Source: Schlesneria sp.
Lineage (GTDB): Bacteria > Planctomycetota > Planctomycetia > Planctomycetales > Planctomycetaceae
Assembly: GCA_025353525.1 (NCBI GenBank)
Contig: JANXOO010000208.1
Span: 1-6,317 of the forward strand
DNA: 6,317 bases
Direction of reading: 5' to 3'
Shown: piece by piece, positions 1 to 6,317 of the stretch
How positions within the stretch are numbered: the first letter of the stretch is position 1
Layout: every line of letters starts with the position of its first letter
The notes under the pieces: generated by a model
The model's input: the letters and a program-made list of their open reading frames with translations, nothing else
Told to the model about the DNA's origin: nothing
Database searches by the model: none
Made by a program: the position numbers and the translations under genes

Positions 1-1731
1 CGTTTTCAGGTGGTGAAGGTCGATGAGCCCGCTGAACCGGTCTGCGTGGAAATGATTCGCGGCCTCGTCGAAACACTCGAAGCCCACCACAACGTGCGAA
101 TCCTCGACGAAGCGGTCGTCGAAGCGGTGCGGCTTTCAAAACGATATATCTCGGGGCGGCAGTTGCCCTACAAGGCTGTCAGCCTGATCGATACAGCATG
201 TGCTCGCGTCGCGCTCGGTCAGCAGGCCATGCCCGCATCGCTGGAAGACCTGAACCGCCGCATCCAGCAGATGGGTGTCGCCATCAAGATCCTCGAACGC
301 GAATCGGTCACCGGGGCCAATCATCAAGACCAATTGGCCGCACTGAACGAACAGCGTGTGGCGGCAGAAGCCGAACGAGACGCGCTGCAAATTCGATGGA
401 AAAAAGAACAGGAACTGGTTGGCAAAGCGCGCGACATCCGAGATCAACTGGAACTCGCTCATCCATCAACGGCGAAGAACGCCGCTGCTGCCAAACAGGC
501 AAATGCCGCCAAACAGGCAAATGCCGCCAAACCTCAAGTCCCCGCGGAACGTGTTGGAAAGCCCGCTCCAACACCAGTGGCGCCAGGGGCACCAGTGCAA
601 CCCGCAACTCCGCCAGCCGCACCGCTCACTGAAGCAGAAATTGCAGCGTTGCACCAACAGCTTGCCGAGTTGAACGCACAACTGGACGAAGTCCAGGGCG
701 AGCACCCGCTGATTAATGTTTGTGTCGATTCACATGCGATCAGCGATGTCGTTTCGAACTGGACAGGGATTCCCGTAGGCCGCATGGTTACTGACGAGAT
801 TAAAAGCGTTCTCTCGTTGAAAGAGCGGATGGAACAGCGCGTGGTCGGACAATCGCAGGGCCTCACCGCGATCGCTCGCAGCATTTTGACATCGAGTGCC
901 AAACTGAAAGATCCGCGGCGACCTGTCGGGGTATTCATGCTCGCCGGTCCCAGCGGTGTCGGCAAGACCGAAACGGCGATCACACTGGCTGAATTGCTTT
1001 ACGGTGGTGAGCAGAACATGACGATCATCAACATGTCCGAATTCAAGGAAGAGCACAAAGTGTCGTTGCTCATGGGTTCGCCACCCGGGTACATCGGTTA
1101 CGGCGAAGGGGGCGTCCTGACCGAGGCAGTTCGCCGTCGTCCCTACAGCGTTGTTTTGCTGGACGAAGTCGAAAAAGCGCACCCCGGTGTGCAGGAAGTT
1201 TTCTTTCAGGTCTTCGACAAGGGAATGCTGCGCGACGGTGAAGGACGGGATATCGATTTCAAGAATACGGTCATCATTCTGACTTCGAATGCCGGTACTG
1301 ACCTGATCACCAAACTCTGCTCGGACCCCGAAACAATGCCCGATACCGAAGCTCTGACGAAAGAGCTGCACACGGAATTGCTGAAGAGTTTCAAGCCTGC
1401 GTTTCTGGGTCGCATGACATTGATCCCTTATTTTCCGCTGGGGGATGCGGTTCTGCGAAACATCACCGAACTGAAGCTCAGCCACATCGTCAAACGGGTG
1501 AAAGACAACTACGGTGCGACGCTGACGTATTCGCCCGAAGTCGTCACGAACGTTCTGTCGCGGTGCCACGAGGTCGAGAGCGGTGCTCGTAATATCGACA
1601 ACATCCTGACCGGATCGATGCTTCCTGAATTGTCAGCCGCATTTCTGTCCCGAATGGCAGACGGGCTGCCGATCACATCGGCAGCCGTGACGATCGACGC
1701 CGGGGGAGTGTTTCAGTACGACGTCAAATAA
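1..1731 (+). CDS. tssH: ClpV/TssH AAA+ ATPase of type VI secretion (5' partial)
   Basis: This is a ClpB-family disaggregase of the ClpV (TssH) branch. In the known family it is a cytoplasmic hexamer that uses ATP to dismantle contracted TssB/TssC sheaths of the type VI secretion system. The frame is open from nt 1, so the gene starts off the left edge; 576 residues are visible, and about 330-350 (N-domain and the NBD1 Walker motifs) are inferred missing. Visible in order are the end of NBD1 (RFQVVKVDEP, RYISGRQLPYKAVSLIDTA), a coiled-coil middle domain from about nt 235 interrupted by an Ala/Pro/Gln-rich linker (about 469-624), and NBD2. NBD2 has Walker A GPSGVGKT (946-969), pore loop GYIGYGEGG (about 1090-1116), Walker B VVLLDEV (1150-1170), sensor-1 TSN, arginine finger in FLGRM (Arg codon 1411) and sensor-2 GARNID. 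GARNIDNILTGSMLPEL is typical of ClpV rather than ClpB, which usually has GARPLRR here. The stop is TAA. Housekeeping ClpB is the main alternative. Confidence 0.93.
   Translation, partial: RFQVVKVDEPAEPVCVEMIRGLVETLEAHHNVRILDEAVVEAVRLSKRYISGRQLPYKAVSLIDTACARVALGQQAMPASLEDLNRRIQQMGVAIKILERESVTGANHQDQLAALNEQRVAAEAERDALQIRWKKEQELVGKARDIRDQLELAHPSTAKNAAAAKQANAAKQANAAKPQVPAERVGKPAPTPVAPGAPVQPATPPAAPLTEAEIAALHQQLAELNAQLDEVQGEHPLINVCVDSHAISDVVSNWTGIPVGRMVTDEIKSVLSLKERMEQRVVGQSQGLTAIARSILTSSAKLKDPRRPVGVFMLAGPSGVGKTETAITLAELLYGGEQNMTIINMSEFKEEHKVSLLMGSPPGYIGYGEGGVLTEAVRRRPYSVVLLDEVEKAHPGVQEVFFQVFDKGMLRDGEGRDIDFKNTVIILTSNAGTDLITKLCSDPETMPDTEALTKELHTELLKSFKPAFLGRMTLIPYFPLGDAVLRNITELKLSHIVKRVKDNYGATLTYSPEVVTNVLSRCHEVESGARNIDNILTGSMLPELSAAFLSRMADGLPITSAAVTIDAGGVFQYDVK
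490..532 (+). repeat. 18-bp in-frame tandem repeat in the ClpV linker
   Basis: Two identical 18-bp units (490-507 and 508-525) are followed by a 7-bp partial third copy (526-532). Each unit starts on a codon boundary and encodes AKQANA. The repeat lies within the Ala/Pro-rich linker that breaks the middle-domain coiled coil. Perfect identity of the two copies suggests a recent slippage duplication; copy number may vary between strains (inference). Confidence 0.9.
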
Positions 1732-1741
1732 CGCCCCAATC

Positions 1742-3268
1742 CTACCGGCCTCGGGCTCGTTCCTGATCTCGCATTTGTTTTTTCAGATCGCGTTTCTGTC
1801 GCTTGCTCATGCCCTTCATCTGATCGGCCGTCATACCGGAATCGAGCTGGAATTGACGGTCTTCGTCCGACTCGTCGGATGACTCTTCGTACGGATTCGA
1901 GGCTTCTTCTGCGGGAGCAGCCGATTGATGAGGCGACTGGCGACGCGAATGAGGTGCCGGTACTGACGATCCGTGATTCTGATGAACCTGCGTGATTCGC
2001 CCGTTGCTCTTTGTATTCGAGGCCGACGTGCGATCGACTTTCGGTTCGGGCTCCCATTGCTCCTCGTCGTTACTCGACTCGTCATGATTCGACTCATCGT
2101 CCGATGATGACGTTTCGCGTTGAGATGATTTGTCATAGGACTCGTCAGAGTACTCGTTCGCGTCACCGGACGAATCCGATTCTTCCGAGGCCGAAACATC
2201 CGAAGTATCGTTGTTCTCGTCTTCGGTCGATTTAATTCGCGTTCGCGTGCGTGGCGCCGCCGGTTTCTTCGCTGGCAGTTTCCGCTTTCGTTTGGTGGCG
2301 ACTTCTTCCGTCTCTAACTTTTTCCGTCGCCGCTTCGGTTTGGAATCGTCGTCTTCCGCCTCGGCCGCGTTCCGATTTCTCCAGAATACCATGCGACCGG
2401 CTATCCAGCCGCCAGCGGCCAGCATCAACGACCAGGCACTCTGTTCATCAAGTTCGGGCGGATCAGGACACACATACGCGACAATCCTCGCGTGCAACCA
2501 CAACCCGACGAACAACGCCGCACTGGCGAAGACAGGCAGCAATTGCCGAGCGACGTCAAACCAGGCACGCGAAGAAAGTTCGGATTGATAGATCTCAAGA
2601 CAGGCTGACGCCAGCCAGCAGCAGACAGACAACCGGTATGTCATCAAGCTCGACCGGCTGTTACGCATATCGCGATCGAGCAGCAGCGAGATCGGCAGTG
2701 CAGCTGCGCAGATGGGAAGCAGCCACGCGACGATGTGCCCACGCCATTGCAACGCGCCGCTTTGACCGGCCATCTGGCCGATCGTCTGGTGAACATTGGT
2801 CGCCGCGCAAAATGCCACGACGCCGAACAGGCCCACGGCCCACTGCCAAACGCGGTAACGCCCTCCGAAATCGAGACGTCCTCGAGACCTGTACCAGCCA
2901 ATCAACAATCCCAATTGGGCCGACAGTGTCAGAAATACCGTCTGTACCACGACGAGCAGCACGGGACGAGAGCCCGCAAAAAGGTGATCAGCCAAGGGCG
3001 TTAATTCGGCGCGGAAGGCAAACGGACGGACGTGGGCAAATGCCAATCCGCCCAGCAACAATCCGATCATCGCCACGTAAATCCAGATCCGAAGTTCGGT
3101 CACGGGGACCCAGGGGGCCGCCGCGTGCGACGCGACCAGTTGCGATTCGATCTCGGAACCGTCCCCTTCGAGCAACGAAGGATCGACATCGGTGGCGTCA
3201 CCGTTGACTGCCAGCCTCCGACGTCGACGGTCGCCCGTTGAACTCGATCCAGCAAACTGTATGGGCAT
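1742..3268 (-). CDS. Multi-pass membrane protein with long charged Ser-rich tail, function unknown
   Basis: I do not recognise a named family. The 508-residue product has a polar N-terminus of about 60 residues with an RRRRR cluster at 14-18. About seven hydrophobic segments follow, roughly at 62-80, 102-124, 141-158, 178-197, 211-227, 243-266 and 277-295, so it is probably an inner-membrane protein. The rest (about 297-508) looks disordered and is built of charge blocks: basic 308-346 (PKRRRKK, KRKRKLPAKK), Ser/Asp/Glu-rich 347-405, polar Gln/Ser/Pro 411-455, acidic 454-471, and a basic C-terminal helix 486-508 (MSKRQKRDLKKQMRDQERAR). No catalytic motif is visible. The start is the first ATG of the frame and encodes MPIQFAG; no good Shine-Dalgarno lies before it, so the true start could be further in. 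The gene converges on tssH with 10 nt between stops, so their 3' ends probably overlap as transcripts. The strong hydrophobic pattern makes this strand the coding one, despite a 318-codon open frame opposite. Confidence 0.85.
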   Translation of the reverse strand: MPIQFAGSSSTGDRRRRRLAVNGDATDVDPSLLEGDGSEIESQLVASHAAAPWVPVTELRIWIYVAMIGLLLGGLAFAHVRPFAFRAELTPLADHLFAGSRPVLLVVVQTVFLTLSAQLGLLIGWYRSRGRLDFGGRYRVWQWAVGLFGVVAFCAATNVHQTIGQMAGQSGALQWRGHIVAWLLPICAAALPISLLLDRDMRNSRSSLMTYRLSVCCWLASACLEIYQSELSSRAWFDVARQLLPVFASAALFVGLWLHARIVAYVCPDPPELDEQSAWSLMLAAGGWIAGRMVFWRNRNAAEAEDDDSKPKRRRKKLETEEVATKRKRKLPAKKPAAPRTRTRIKSTEDENNDTSDVSASEESDSSGDANEYSDESYDKSSQRETSSSDDESNHDESSNDEEQWEPEPKVDRTSASNTKSNGRITQVHQNHGSSVPAPHSRRQSPHQSAAPAEEASNPYEESSDESDEDRQFQLDSGMTADQMKGMSKRQKRDLKKQMRDQERARGR

Positions 3269-3576
3269 GTCTTAATTACTTCAAACGGCCGGAATTCGCC
3301 GATGTTATTCCGCTCGCGGCACTGAATGAGGCATTCACTGGCGGCACGTTTCTGCGGTTGACGCGGTAATTCTCCCAAGGTTATCCCGTCCTGTGTGAAC
3401 GGGTGCCTTGCGTCAACAGCGTTCATCGCCGCAGCAGGAATATCTCTCGTCATACATCGGAGCGGCAGCGGATCGAAGATGATCCGAAATGAGGGCTCTC
3501 GCTTGAGCTTCCCGAATTGCCCAATCGGAAAATCTCGCCAACTGCGACAGCAGCGTTCCCTGGGTTCGCGGAGAAA
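3269..3576. other. Non-coding stretch between the DUF1080 gene and the membrane-protein gene
   Basis: These 308 nt separate two minus-strand genes. I find no convincing gene. Short minus-strand frames cross it (an 84-codon frame at 3667-3413 and a 117-codon frame starting at 3453) but lack a ribosome binding site or recognisable domain. The notable structure is the nested inverted repeat at 3354-3420, listed separately. No T-run follows it on either strand, so it is not a canonical intrinsic terminator. A promoter for the membrane-protein gene should lie here, but I see no good -35/-10 pair. Confidence 0.6.
3354..3420. repeat. Nested imperfect inverted repeat (candidate hairpin)
   Basis: The outer arms are perfect over 8 bp: GTTGACGC (3357-3364) and GCGTCAAC (3410-3417). 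Beyond one mismatch two more G-C/C-G pairs follow (3354-3355 with 3419-3420). Inside, AAGG (3377-3380) pairs with CCTT (3406-3409), directly stacked on the outer arm on one side. CCCGT (3385-3389) then pairs with ACGGG (3399-3403) around a 9-nt loop. A 12-nt bulge sits at 3365-3376. The nesting of three arms in order is more than a random 8-bp palindrome would show. The role is unknown: intercistronic RNA hairpin, 5' UTR structure, or protein-binding site. Confidence 0.55.
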
Positions 3577-4365
3577 CTACTTGACCGGTCGTTCGACGCC
3601 CTTGTCGTCTCGAAGAAACGGCGGACGAACTCGTTTGCCTTCCGGGCGTCCGGTTTCGCGAATCCATATATTACGGAATCGAGTCGGATTTCCGTGATCT
3701 TGCAATCGGATCGGAAGCCGATCCGCGTGCTTTTTGTATTGGGGCGGGCGCGTAAACAGATTATCGCCTTCGAGTTCGAAGTGATTCAGGATCAAAATCC
3801 CGTTATGTAGCGCCGTGATGTATGCGGGCGATGTCAATGCACCATCATCGGTAAACACCGGGGCCGTCCAGATGACATCATAAACGTTCCAAGTTCCCGG
3901 CGGATTGGTCGCATTGACTTCCGGCGGAGTCTGCTTGTAGATCGCGCCTGCCTGTCCATCGAAATAGGTTTTGTTTTCGAACGAATCGAGCACCTGAAGT
4001 TCGTAGTTATCCATAAAAAAGATGCCGCTGTTGCCACGCCCCTGCCCCGAGCCTTTGGGTGGCGTCGGTGAAGACCATTCGATGTGCAACTGGCAATTTC
4101 CAAACGCGGCTTTCGTACGGACATCGCCCTTGCCACACACCATCGCGCCATCTTCGATCTTCCATTTTTCGACGCCGTTCCACGCCGACAGATCGCTACC
4201 ATCAAACAGGACGACAGCATCCGACGGTGCCGCACCTTTTTCACCAGGCGTGACCAGCGGCGGTTCTTTCCACTCGATCCCGTTCAGGTATTCGTCCGCA
4301 AAAACGGGAGTCCCTGACAAGATTGCCATCAGGGAAACGACAATCAGAAATCCGGTAGTCTTCAT
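3577..4365 (-). CDS. Secreted DUF1080 protein (3-keto-disaccharide hydrolase-type domain)
   Basis: The 262-residue product belongs to the DUF1080 family (Pfam PF06439, now named 3-keto-disaccharide hydrolase). The family is abundant in planctomycetes, has a concanavalin-like beta-sandwich fold and is linked to sugar or glycan turnover. Residues 1-23 form a signal peptide (MKTT, a hydrophobic core, then cleavage probably after VFA before DEY), so it should be exported. Family features are VVLFDGSDLSAW (51-62), GNSGIFF with YELQVLDS (111-128), WNVYDVIW (159-166) and LQDHGNPTRFRNIWIR (221-236). The length suits a single-domain member, with no cytochrome or dehydrogenase partner attached. I chose the ATG at 4365: GGAG at 4380-4377 lies 11 nt before it, whereas the in-frame TTG at 4374 would sit only 2 nt from that motif. 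The substrate cannot be read from the sequence. The neighbours do not suggest a sugar-use operon. Confidence 0.92.
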   Translation of the reverse strand: MKTTGFLIVVSLMAILSGTPVFADEYLNGIEWKEPPLVTPGEKGAAPSDAVVLFDGSDLSAWNGVEKWKIEDGAMVCGKGDVRTKAAFGNCQLHIEWSSPTPPKGSGQGRGNSGIFFMDNYELQVLDSFENKTYFDGQAGAIYKQTPPEVNATNPPGTWNVYDVIWTAPVFTDDGALTSPAYITALHNGILILNHFELEGDNLFTRPPQYKKHADRLPIRLQDHGNPTRFRNIWIRETGRPEGKRVRPPFLRDDKGVERPVK

Positions 4366-4376
4366 CGGCGGCAAAT

Positions 4377-4380
4377 CTCC
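4377..4380 (-). promoter_or_regulatory. Ribosome binding site deciding the DUF1080 start
   Basis: On the minus strand this reads GGAG, 11 nt before the ATG at 4365. The spacing is slightly long but usable. It excludes the in-frame TTG at 4374, which would be only 2 nt away. Confidence 0.5.
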
Positions 4381-4530
4381 GGGGTGTGTTTGTTTCGAAC
4401 GGAAGGAACTTAATACTGCTCGCGGTCCGGATTGAGGCTTCGTTTGTGAGTCCGCTTCCGCGTTCGAATCGGACTTCGGCAGTTTCCAAATGTTGCTGGA
4501 TTTCTCAATGGCCTCGAACCAGACCGCGCG

Positions 4531-4539
4531 TGGTATAAT
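4531..4539 (+). promoter_or_regulatory. Extended -10 promoter element
   Basis: The sequence TGGTATAAT is a perfect consensus TATAAT (4534-4539) with the TGn extension one base upstream. No recognisable -35 box lies 16-18 bp before it, which is common for extended -10 promoters. It points to the + strand, where no protein gene follows. Transcription would start near the A-run at 4543-4546. Confidence 0.4.
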
Positions 4540-4545
4540 TCCAAA

Positions 4546-4640
4546 ACGGCAGATCGGTACGAGAAGCTGTCCGATCCGGCGACTCTATCCCGTCGCCCCG
4601 ATGAGATCAAACCAGCGAAGAAATCTTCAGGATTTTTTTT
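4546..4640 (+). ncRNA. Candidate structured small RNA, about 95 nt
   Basis: Between the extended -10 at 4531-4539 and a T-run at 4633-4640 lie two perfect hairpins. Hairpin 1 has GATCGG (4552-4557) with CCGATC (4571-4576); its 13-nt loop can add AC/GT and AG/CT pairs around small bulges. Hairpin 2 has GGCGAC (4578-4583) with GTCGCC (4592-4597) and an 8-nt loop. A third, weak hairpin precedes the T-run. It does not resemble tRNA, SRP RNA or another family I know. The strand is uncertain, because hairpins also form on the minus strand, where they would sit in the trpS 3' region. The call rests on structure alone. Confidence 0.3.
4612..4640 (+). terminator. Weak intrinsic terminator-like hairpin with T8
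   Basis: GAAG (4617-4620) pairs with CTTC (4625-4628) around the loop AAAT. CC (4612-4613) may pair with GG (4630-4631) across an internal loop. Eight T follow at 4633-4640. The T-run is good but the stem is short and AT-rich, so the call is tentative. Confidence 0.35.
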
Positions 4641-4775
4641 CCATCATCCGCTGTCACCTTGATCGGGACTGACAATAACATCAAAACATCTGATTTGTGA
4701 ATCGGGAAGGGGCAAACCAAATCGAGTCCAGAGACGCGACTTGTCACTGAACCGCGAAAATCAACGGCGTTGCGA

Positions 4776-5762
4776 TCAGGAAATTGACATCACACTCGCG
4801 CCGAGGCCGCATGCTTTTCTCACGCGACGCAGGACTTCCTGTGCTTTCGTTCGAGCTCGTTTGGCTCCTGCCTGAAGGATCGCTTCGACAGATCCGGGAT
4901 CAGCGACGAGTTCTGTTCGACGGATTCGAGCGGCCTGAAAGTAGCTCAACGCTGCGTCGAAGACAGCCTGCTTGGCGTCACCGTAGCCCATTCCTCCGGC
5001 CCGGTAGCGAGTTGCCAATGCCGCCTGCTGTTCGGGCTGCGCGAAGAGTTGATACAGTGCAAAGACCGAACATGTCTCGGGATCTTTTGCGGCTTCCATC
5101 GGCAGCGAATCCGTTTTGATCGACATGATCTTTTTTCGCATCGACTTCTCAGATTCAAAGATCTCGATCGTGTTCCCGTAACTCTTTGACATCTTTTCGC
5201 CATCAGTACCAGGTACCTTGGCACCCACCGTCAGTACGCGCGCCGTCGGTAAGTGAATGGAATCGGCTCCGTACGTATGGTTAAACCGCTGCGCGATGTC
5301 GCGAGTCACTTCCAGATGCTGGATCTGATCGGCTCCGACCGGAACGACATCGGTGTCGTACAGCAAAATATCTGCCGCCATCAGAACGGGATATGTGAAC
5401 AACCCCGCGTCGGCAGCAATCCCCTTCGCTACTTTATCTTTGTACGACGTACACTTTTCGAGCAAGCTGAACTGAGTCACCGTCATCAGCAGCCACATCA
5501 ATTCGGTCACTTCTGGAACGTCCGATTGACGGAACAGCGTTGCCAGCTTCGGATCCAGTCCGAGCGCGAGCAAATCGAGTGCGGCATCAGCGACGTTTTG
5601 CTTCAGCTCCTCCGGATCGCGAACTGTGGTCAATGCATGCAGGTCAGCAATGAAATAAAACGATTGCTCGTTCCCCTGGAGTGCGATGTATTGCTGAATG
5701 GCTCCGAAATAGTTGCCCCAGTGAAACCGGCCTGTGGGCTGAATGCCTGATAAAACTCGCAT
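4776..5762 (-). CDS. trpS: Tryptophanyl-tRNA synthetase
   Basis: This cytoplasmic class Ic aminoacyl-tRNA synthetase charges tRNA-Trp with tryptophan using ATP and is essential for translation. The 328-residue length fits bacterial TrpRS. The N-terminus [21 protein letters not shown] carries the HIGH-type signature as HWGN (14-17). The segment with [30 protein letters not shown] (121-150) is the Rossmann-fold tryptophan/dimer region, followed by [11 protein letters not shown] (151-161). The KMSKS loop is intact as [10 protein letters not shown] (188-197). The C-terminal helical part (about 225-322) ends with a short MSIS extension. The start matches the family's usual first residues; a GGGA motif lies about 11 nt before the ATG. 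No T-box or trp attenuator is visible upstream. It is divergent from the ATPase gene at 6032 and separated by 410 nt from the DUF1080 gene downstream, so it is probably monocistronic. Confidence 0.97.
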   Translation of the reverse strand: MRVLSGIQPTGRFHWGNYFGAIQQYIALQGNEQSFYFIADLHALTTVRDPEELKQNVADAALDLLALGLDPKLATLFRQSDVPEVTELMWLLMTVTQFSLLEKCTSYKDKVAKGIAADAGLFTYPVLMAADILLYDTDVVPVGADQIQHLEVTRDIAQRFNHTYGADSIHLPTARVLTVGAKVPGTDGEKMSKSYGNTIEIFESEKSMRKKIMSIKTDSLPMEAAKDPETCSVFALYQLFAQPEQQAALATRYRAGGMGYGDAKQAVFDAALSYFQAARIRRTELVADPGSVEAILQAGAKRARTKAQEVLRRVRKACGLGASVMSIS

Positions 5763-6031
5763 GACTCATCAAATCCCGTGGAACTGTCTCGATCAATTAA
5801 AGTGAACCGGAAGTTATCAGAATTCCCTTAGGCGGTCACGCAGTGGCATCCCGTGTCGACAGCATGTAGCATTAGCCGATACGTTCGGGAGGCCCAGGTA
5901 CTCTGCATTAAACCAGCATTTCAAGTACGATGCGATCCCCGTCGCCTGGCCGTTTTGACAAGATTACGGCGACACAAGAACCGCGTGCGACACGATTGCC
6001 CGTCAACAGCATCCTGAATCAGGGATTTCCA
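5763..6031. other. Divergent spacer between trpS and the HerA-like gene
   Basis: These 269 nt should hold both outward promoters. A minus-strand TTTAAT (5801-5796) could be a -10 for trpS but has no matching -35. On the + strand a perfect TTGACA at 5955-5960 has no -10 at 16-18 bp. An in-frame ATG at 5930 would extend the right-hand gene by 34 codons without a stop but lacks a ribosome binding site. No hairpin or operator-like palindrome stands out. Confidence 0.5.
6021..6025 (+). promoter_or_regulatory. Ribosome binding site deciding the HerA-like start
   Basis: AGGGA lies 6 nt before the ATG at 6032, an ordinary Shine-Dalgarno spacing. It favours this start over the in-frame upstream ATG at 5930, which has no purine-rich motif at the right distance. 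Confidence 0.55.
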
Positions 6032-6317
6032 ATGCAAGATTATGAGAAACTCGGCGTATTCTATCTTGGCAAGACATACGACATGGAATCCCGGCAGGTT
6101 CAGGACGATCTGCTGCTTTACGATGCCAAAGATCTGACGACACATGCCGTTTGCGTGGGGATGACGGGCAGTGGCAAAACCGGCCTTTGCCTGTCGCTGT
6201 TGGAAGAAGCGGCCATCGATGGGATCCCCGCGATTTGTATCGATCCCAAAGGAGATCTCGGCAACCTGATGCTGGCGTTTCCAGATCTCTTGCCCTCCGA
6301 CTTTCGTCCTTGGATCG
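6032..6317 (+). CDS. HerA/DUF87-type P-loop ATPase (3' partial)
   Basis: The frame runs off the right edge, with 95 codons visible. Residues 43-50 are a Walker A motif, GMTGSGKT. Residues 68-76 read ICIDPKGDL, the conserved strand and IDPKGDL-type motif of the HerA/FtsK superfamily (DUF87/DUF853-like 'helicase HerA domain' proteins). Here the P-loop comes very early, after about 40 residues beginning [17 protein letters not shown]. From memory of the family this N-terminus is typical of large ATP-binding proteins in planctomycetes, but the remaining domains are outside the window. Such ATPases move DNA or polypeptides as hexamers; the specific substrate here is unknown. The start is set by AGGGA 6 nt upstream. 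No nuclease partner such as NurA is visible in the window. Confidence 0.85.
   Translation, partial: MQDYEKLGVFYLGKTYDMESRQVQDDLLLYDAKDLTTHAVCVGMTGSGKTGLCLSLLEEAAIDGIPAICIDPKGDLGNLMLAFPDLLPSDFRPWI

Larger units (their letters stand above)
4366..4775. other. Intergenic region between trpS and the DUF1080 gene
   Basis: These 410 nt hold no convincing protein gene; short frames on both strands lack domains and ribosome binding sites. The left part (4366-4530) must carry the leader and promoter of the DUF1080 gene, but no clear minus-strand -35/-10 pair is visible. The middle (4531-4640) holds the candidate + strand small RNA listed separately. The right part (4641-4775), just downstream of trpS, shows no strong hairpin with a T-run, so the trpS terminator is not identified. 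Confidence 0.6.

Noticed and set aside
730..1569. 279-codon open frame on the minus strand
   Set aside because: It is antisense to the NBD2 region of ClpV, which has intact Walker and sensor motifs; the antisense product shows no recognisable domain.
1732..1741. Possible bidirectional terminator between the convergent genes
   Set aside because: Only 10 nt separate the stop codons and no hairpin with a T-run is visible there.
2050..2220. Repetitive GACTCGTC-like pattern
   Set aside because: It is explained by codons of the Ser/Asp/Glu-rich tail of the membrane protein (TCN, GAC/GAT, GAG/GAA) and has no regular period.
2251..3207. 318-codon open frame on the + strand
   Set aside because: It lies opposite the membrane-protein gene, whose minus-strand frame gives clear hydrophobic segments. 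The + strand product is Arg/Ser/Thr/Pro-rich with no domain, as expected of an antisense shadow.
3100..3453. 117-codon minus-strand frame across the intergenic region
   Set aside because: It runs into the membrane-protein gene in another frame, has no ribosome binding site and no domain.
3413..3667. 84-codon minus-strand frame ending in a Cys-rich stretch (MYDERYSCCGDERC)
   Set aside because: It overlaps the DUF1080 3' end, has no Shine-Dalgarno before any plausible start, and codon third positions show no clear bias. It is not excluded as a small gene but not supportable.
5253..5750. 165-codon + strand open frame
   Set aside because: It is antisense to trpS, which has complete HIGH and KMSKS motifs on the other strand.
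5955..5960. Perfect TTGACA -35 box before the HerA-like gene
   Set aside because: No -10-like hexamer lies 16-18 bp downstream, so it is probably chance.

Overview
The window looks like chromosomal DNA of a planctomycete, possibly a Planctomycetaceae/Schlesneria-type lineage. This is inferred from three things: a secreted DUF1080 (3-keto-disaccharide hydrolase type) protein, a large membrane protein with a long charged serine-rich tail, and a HerA/DUF87-type ATPase whose N-terminus resembles planctomycete proteins. No 16S or other phylogenetic marker is present, so the assignment rests on gene content. GC content is moderate and codon use appears even across the genes. There is no insertion sequence, integrase, tRNA or CRISPR array.

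Layout. Nt 1-1731 (+) is the C-terminal two thirds of a ClpV/TssH AAA+ ATPase, the type VI secretion sheath-recycling motor; its N-domain and most of NBD1 lie off the left edge. It converges, with only 10 nt between stop codons, on a 508-residue multi-pass membrane protein of unknown function (3268-1742, -). Upstream of that, after a 308-nt non-coding stretch with a long imperfect inverted repeat, is a secreted DUF1080 protein (4365-3577, -). Next is a 410-nt gap that holds a possible small structured RNA on the + strand: an extended -10 box, two perfect 6-bp hairpins and a weak hairpin followed by eight T. Then comes trpS, tryptophanyl-tRNA synthetase (5762-4776, -). A 269-nt divergent spacer leads to the first 95 codons of a HerA/DUF87-type P-loop ATPase (6032 to the right edge, +).

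The genes do not form one obvious pathway. The left edge probably belongs to a type VI secretion cluster. The three minus-strand genes are separated by gaps of 308 and 410 nt and are probably separate transcription units. I see no convincing new multi-gene system. The points most worth checking are the candidate intergenic RNA, the inverted repeat at 3354-3420, the repeat-bearing linker in ClpV, and the block-charged tail of the membrane protein.
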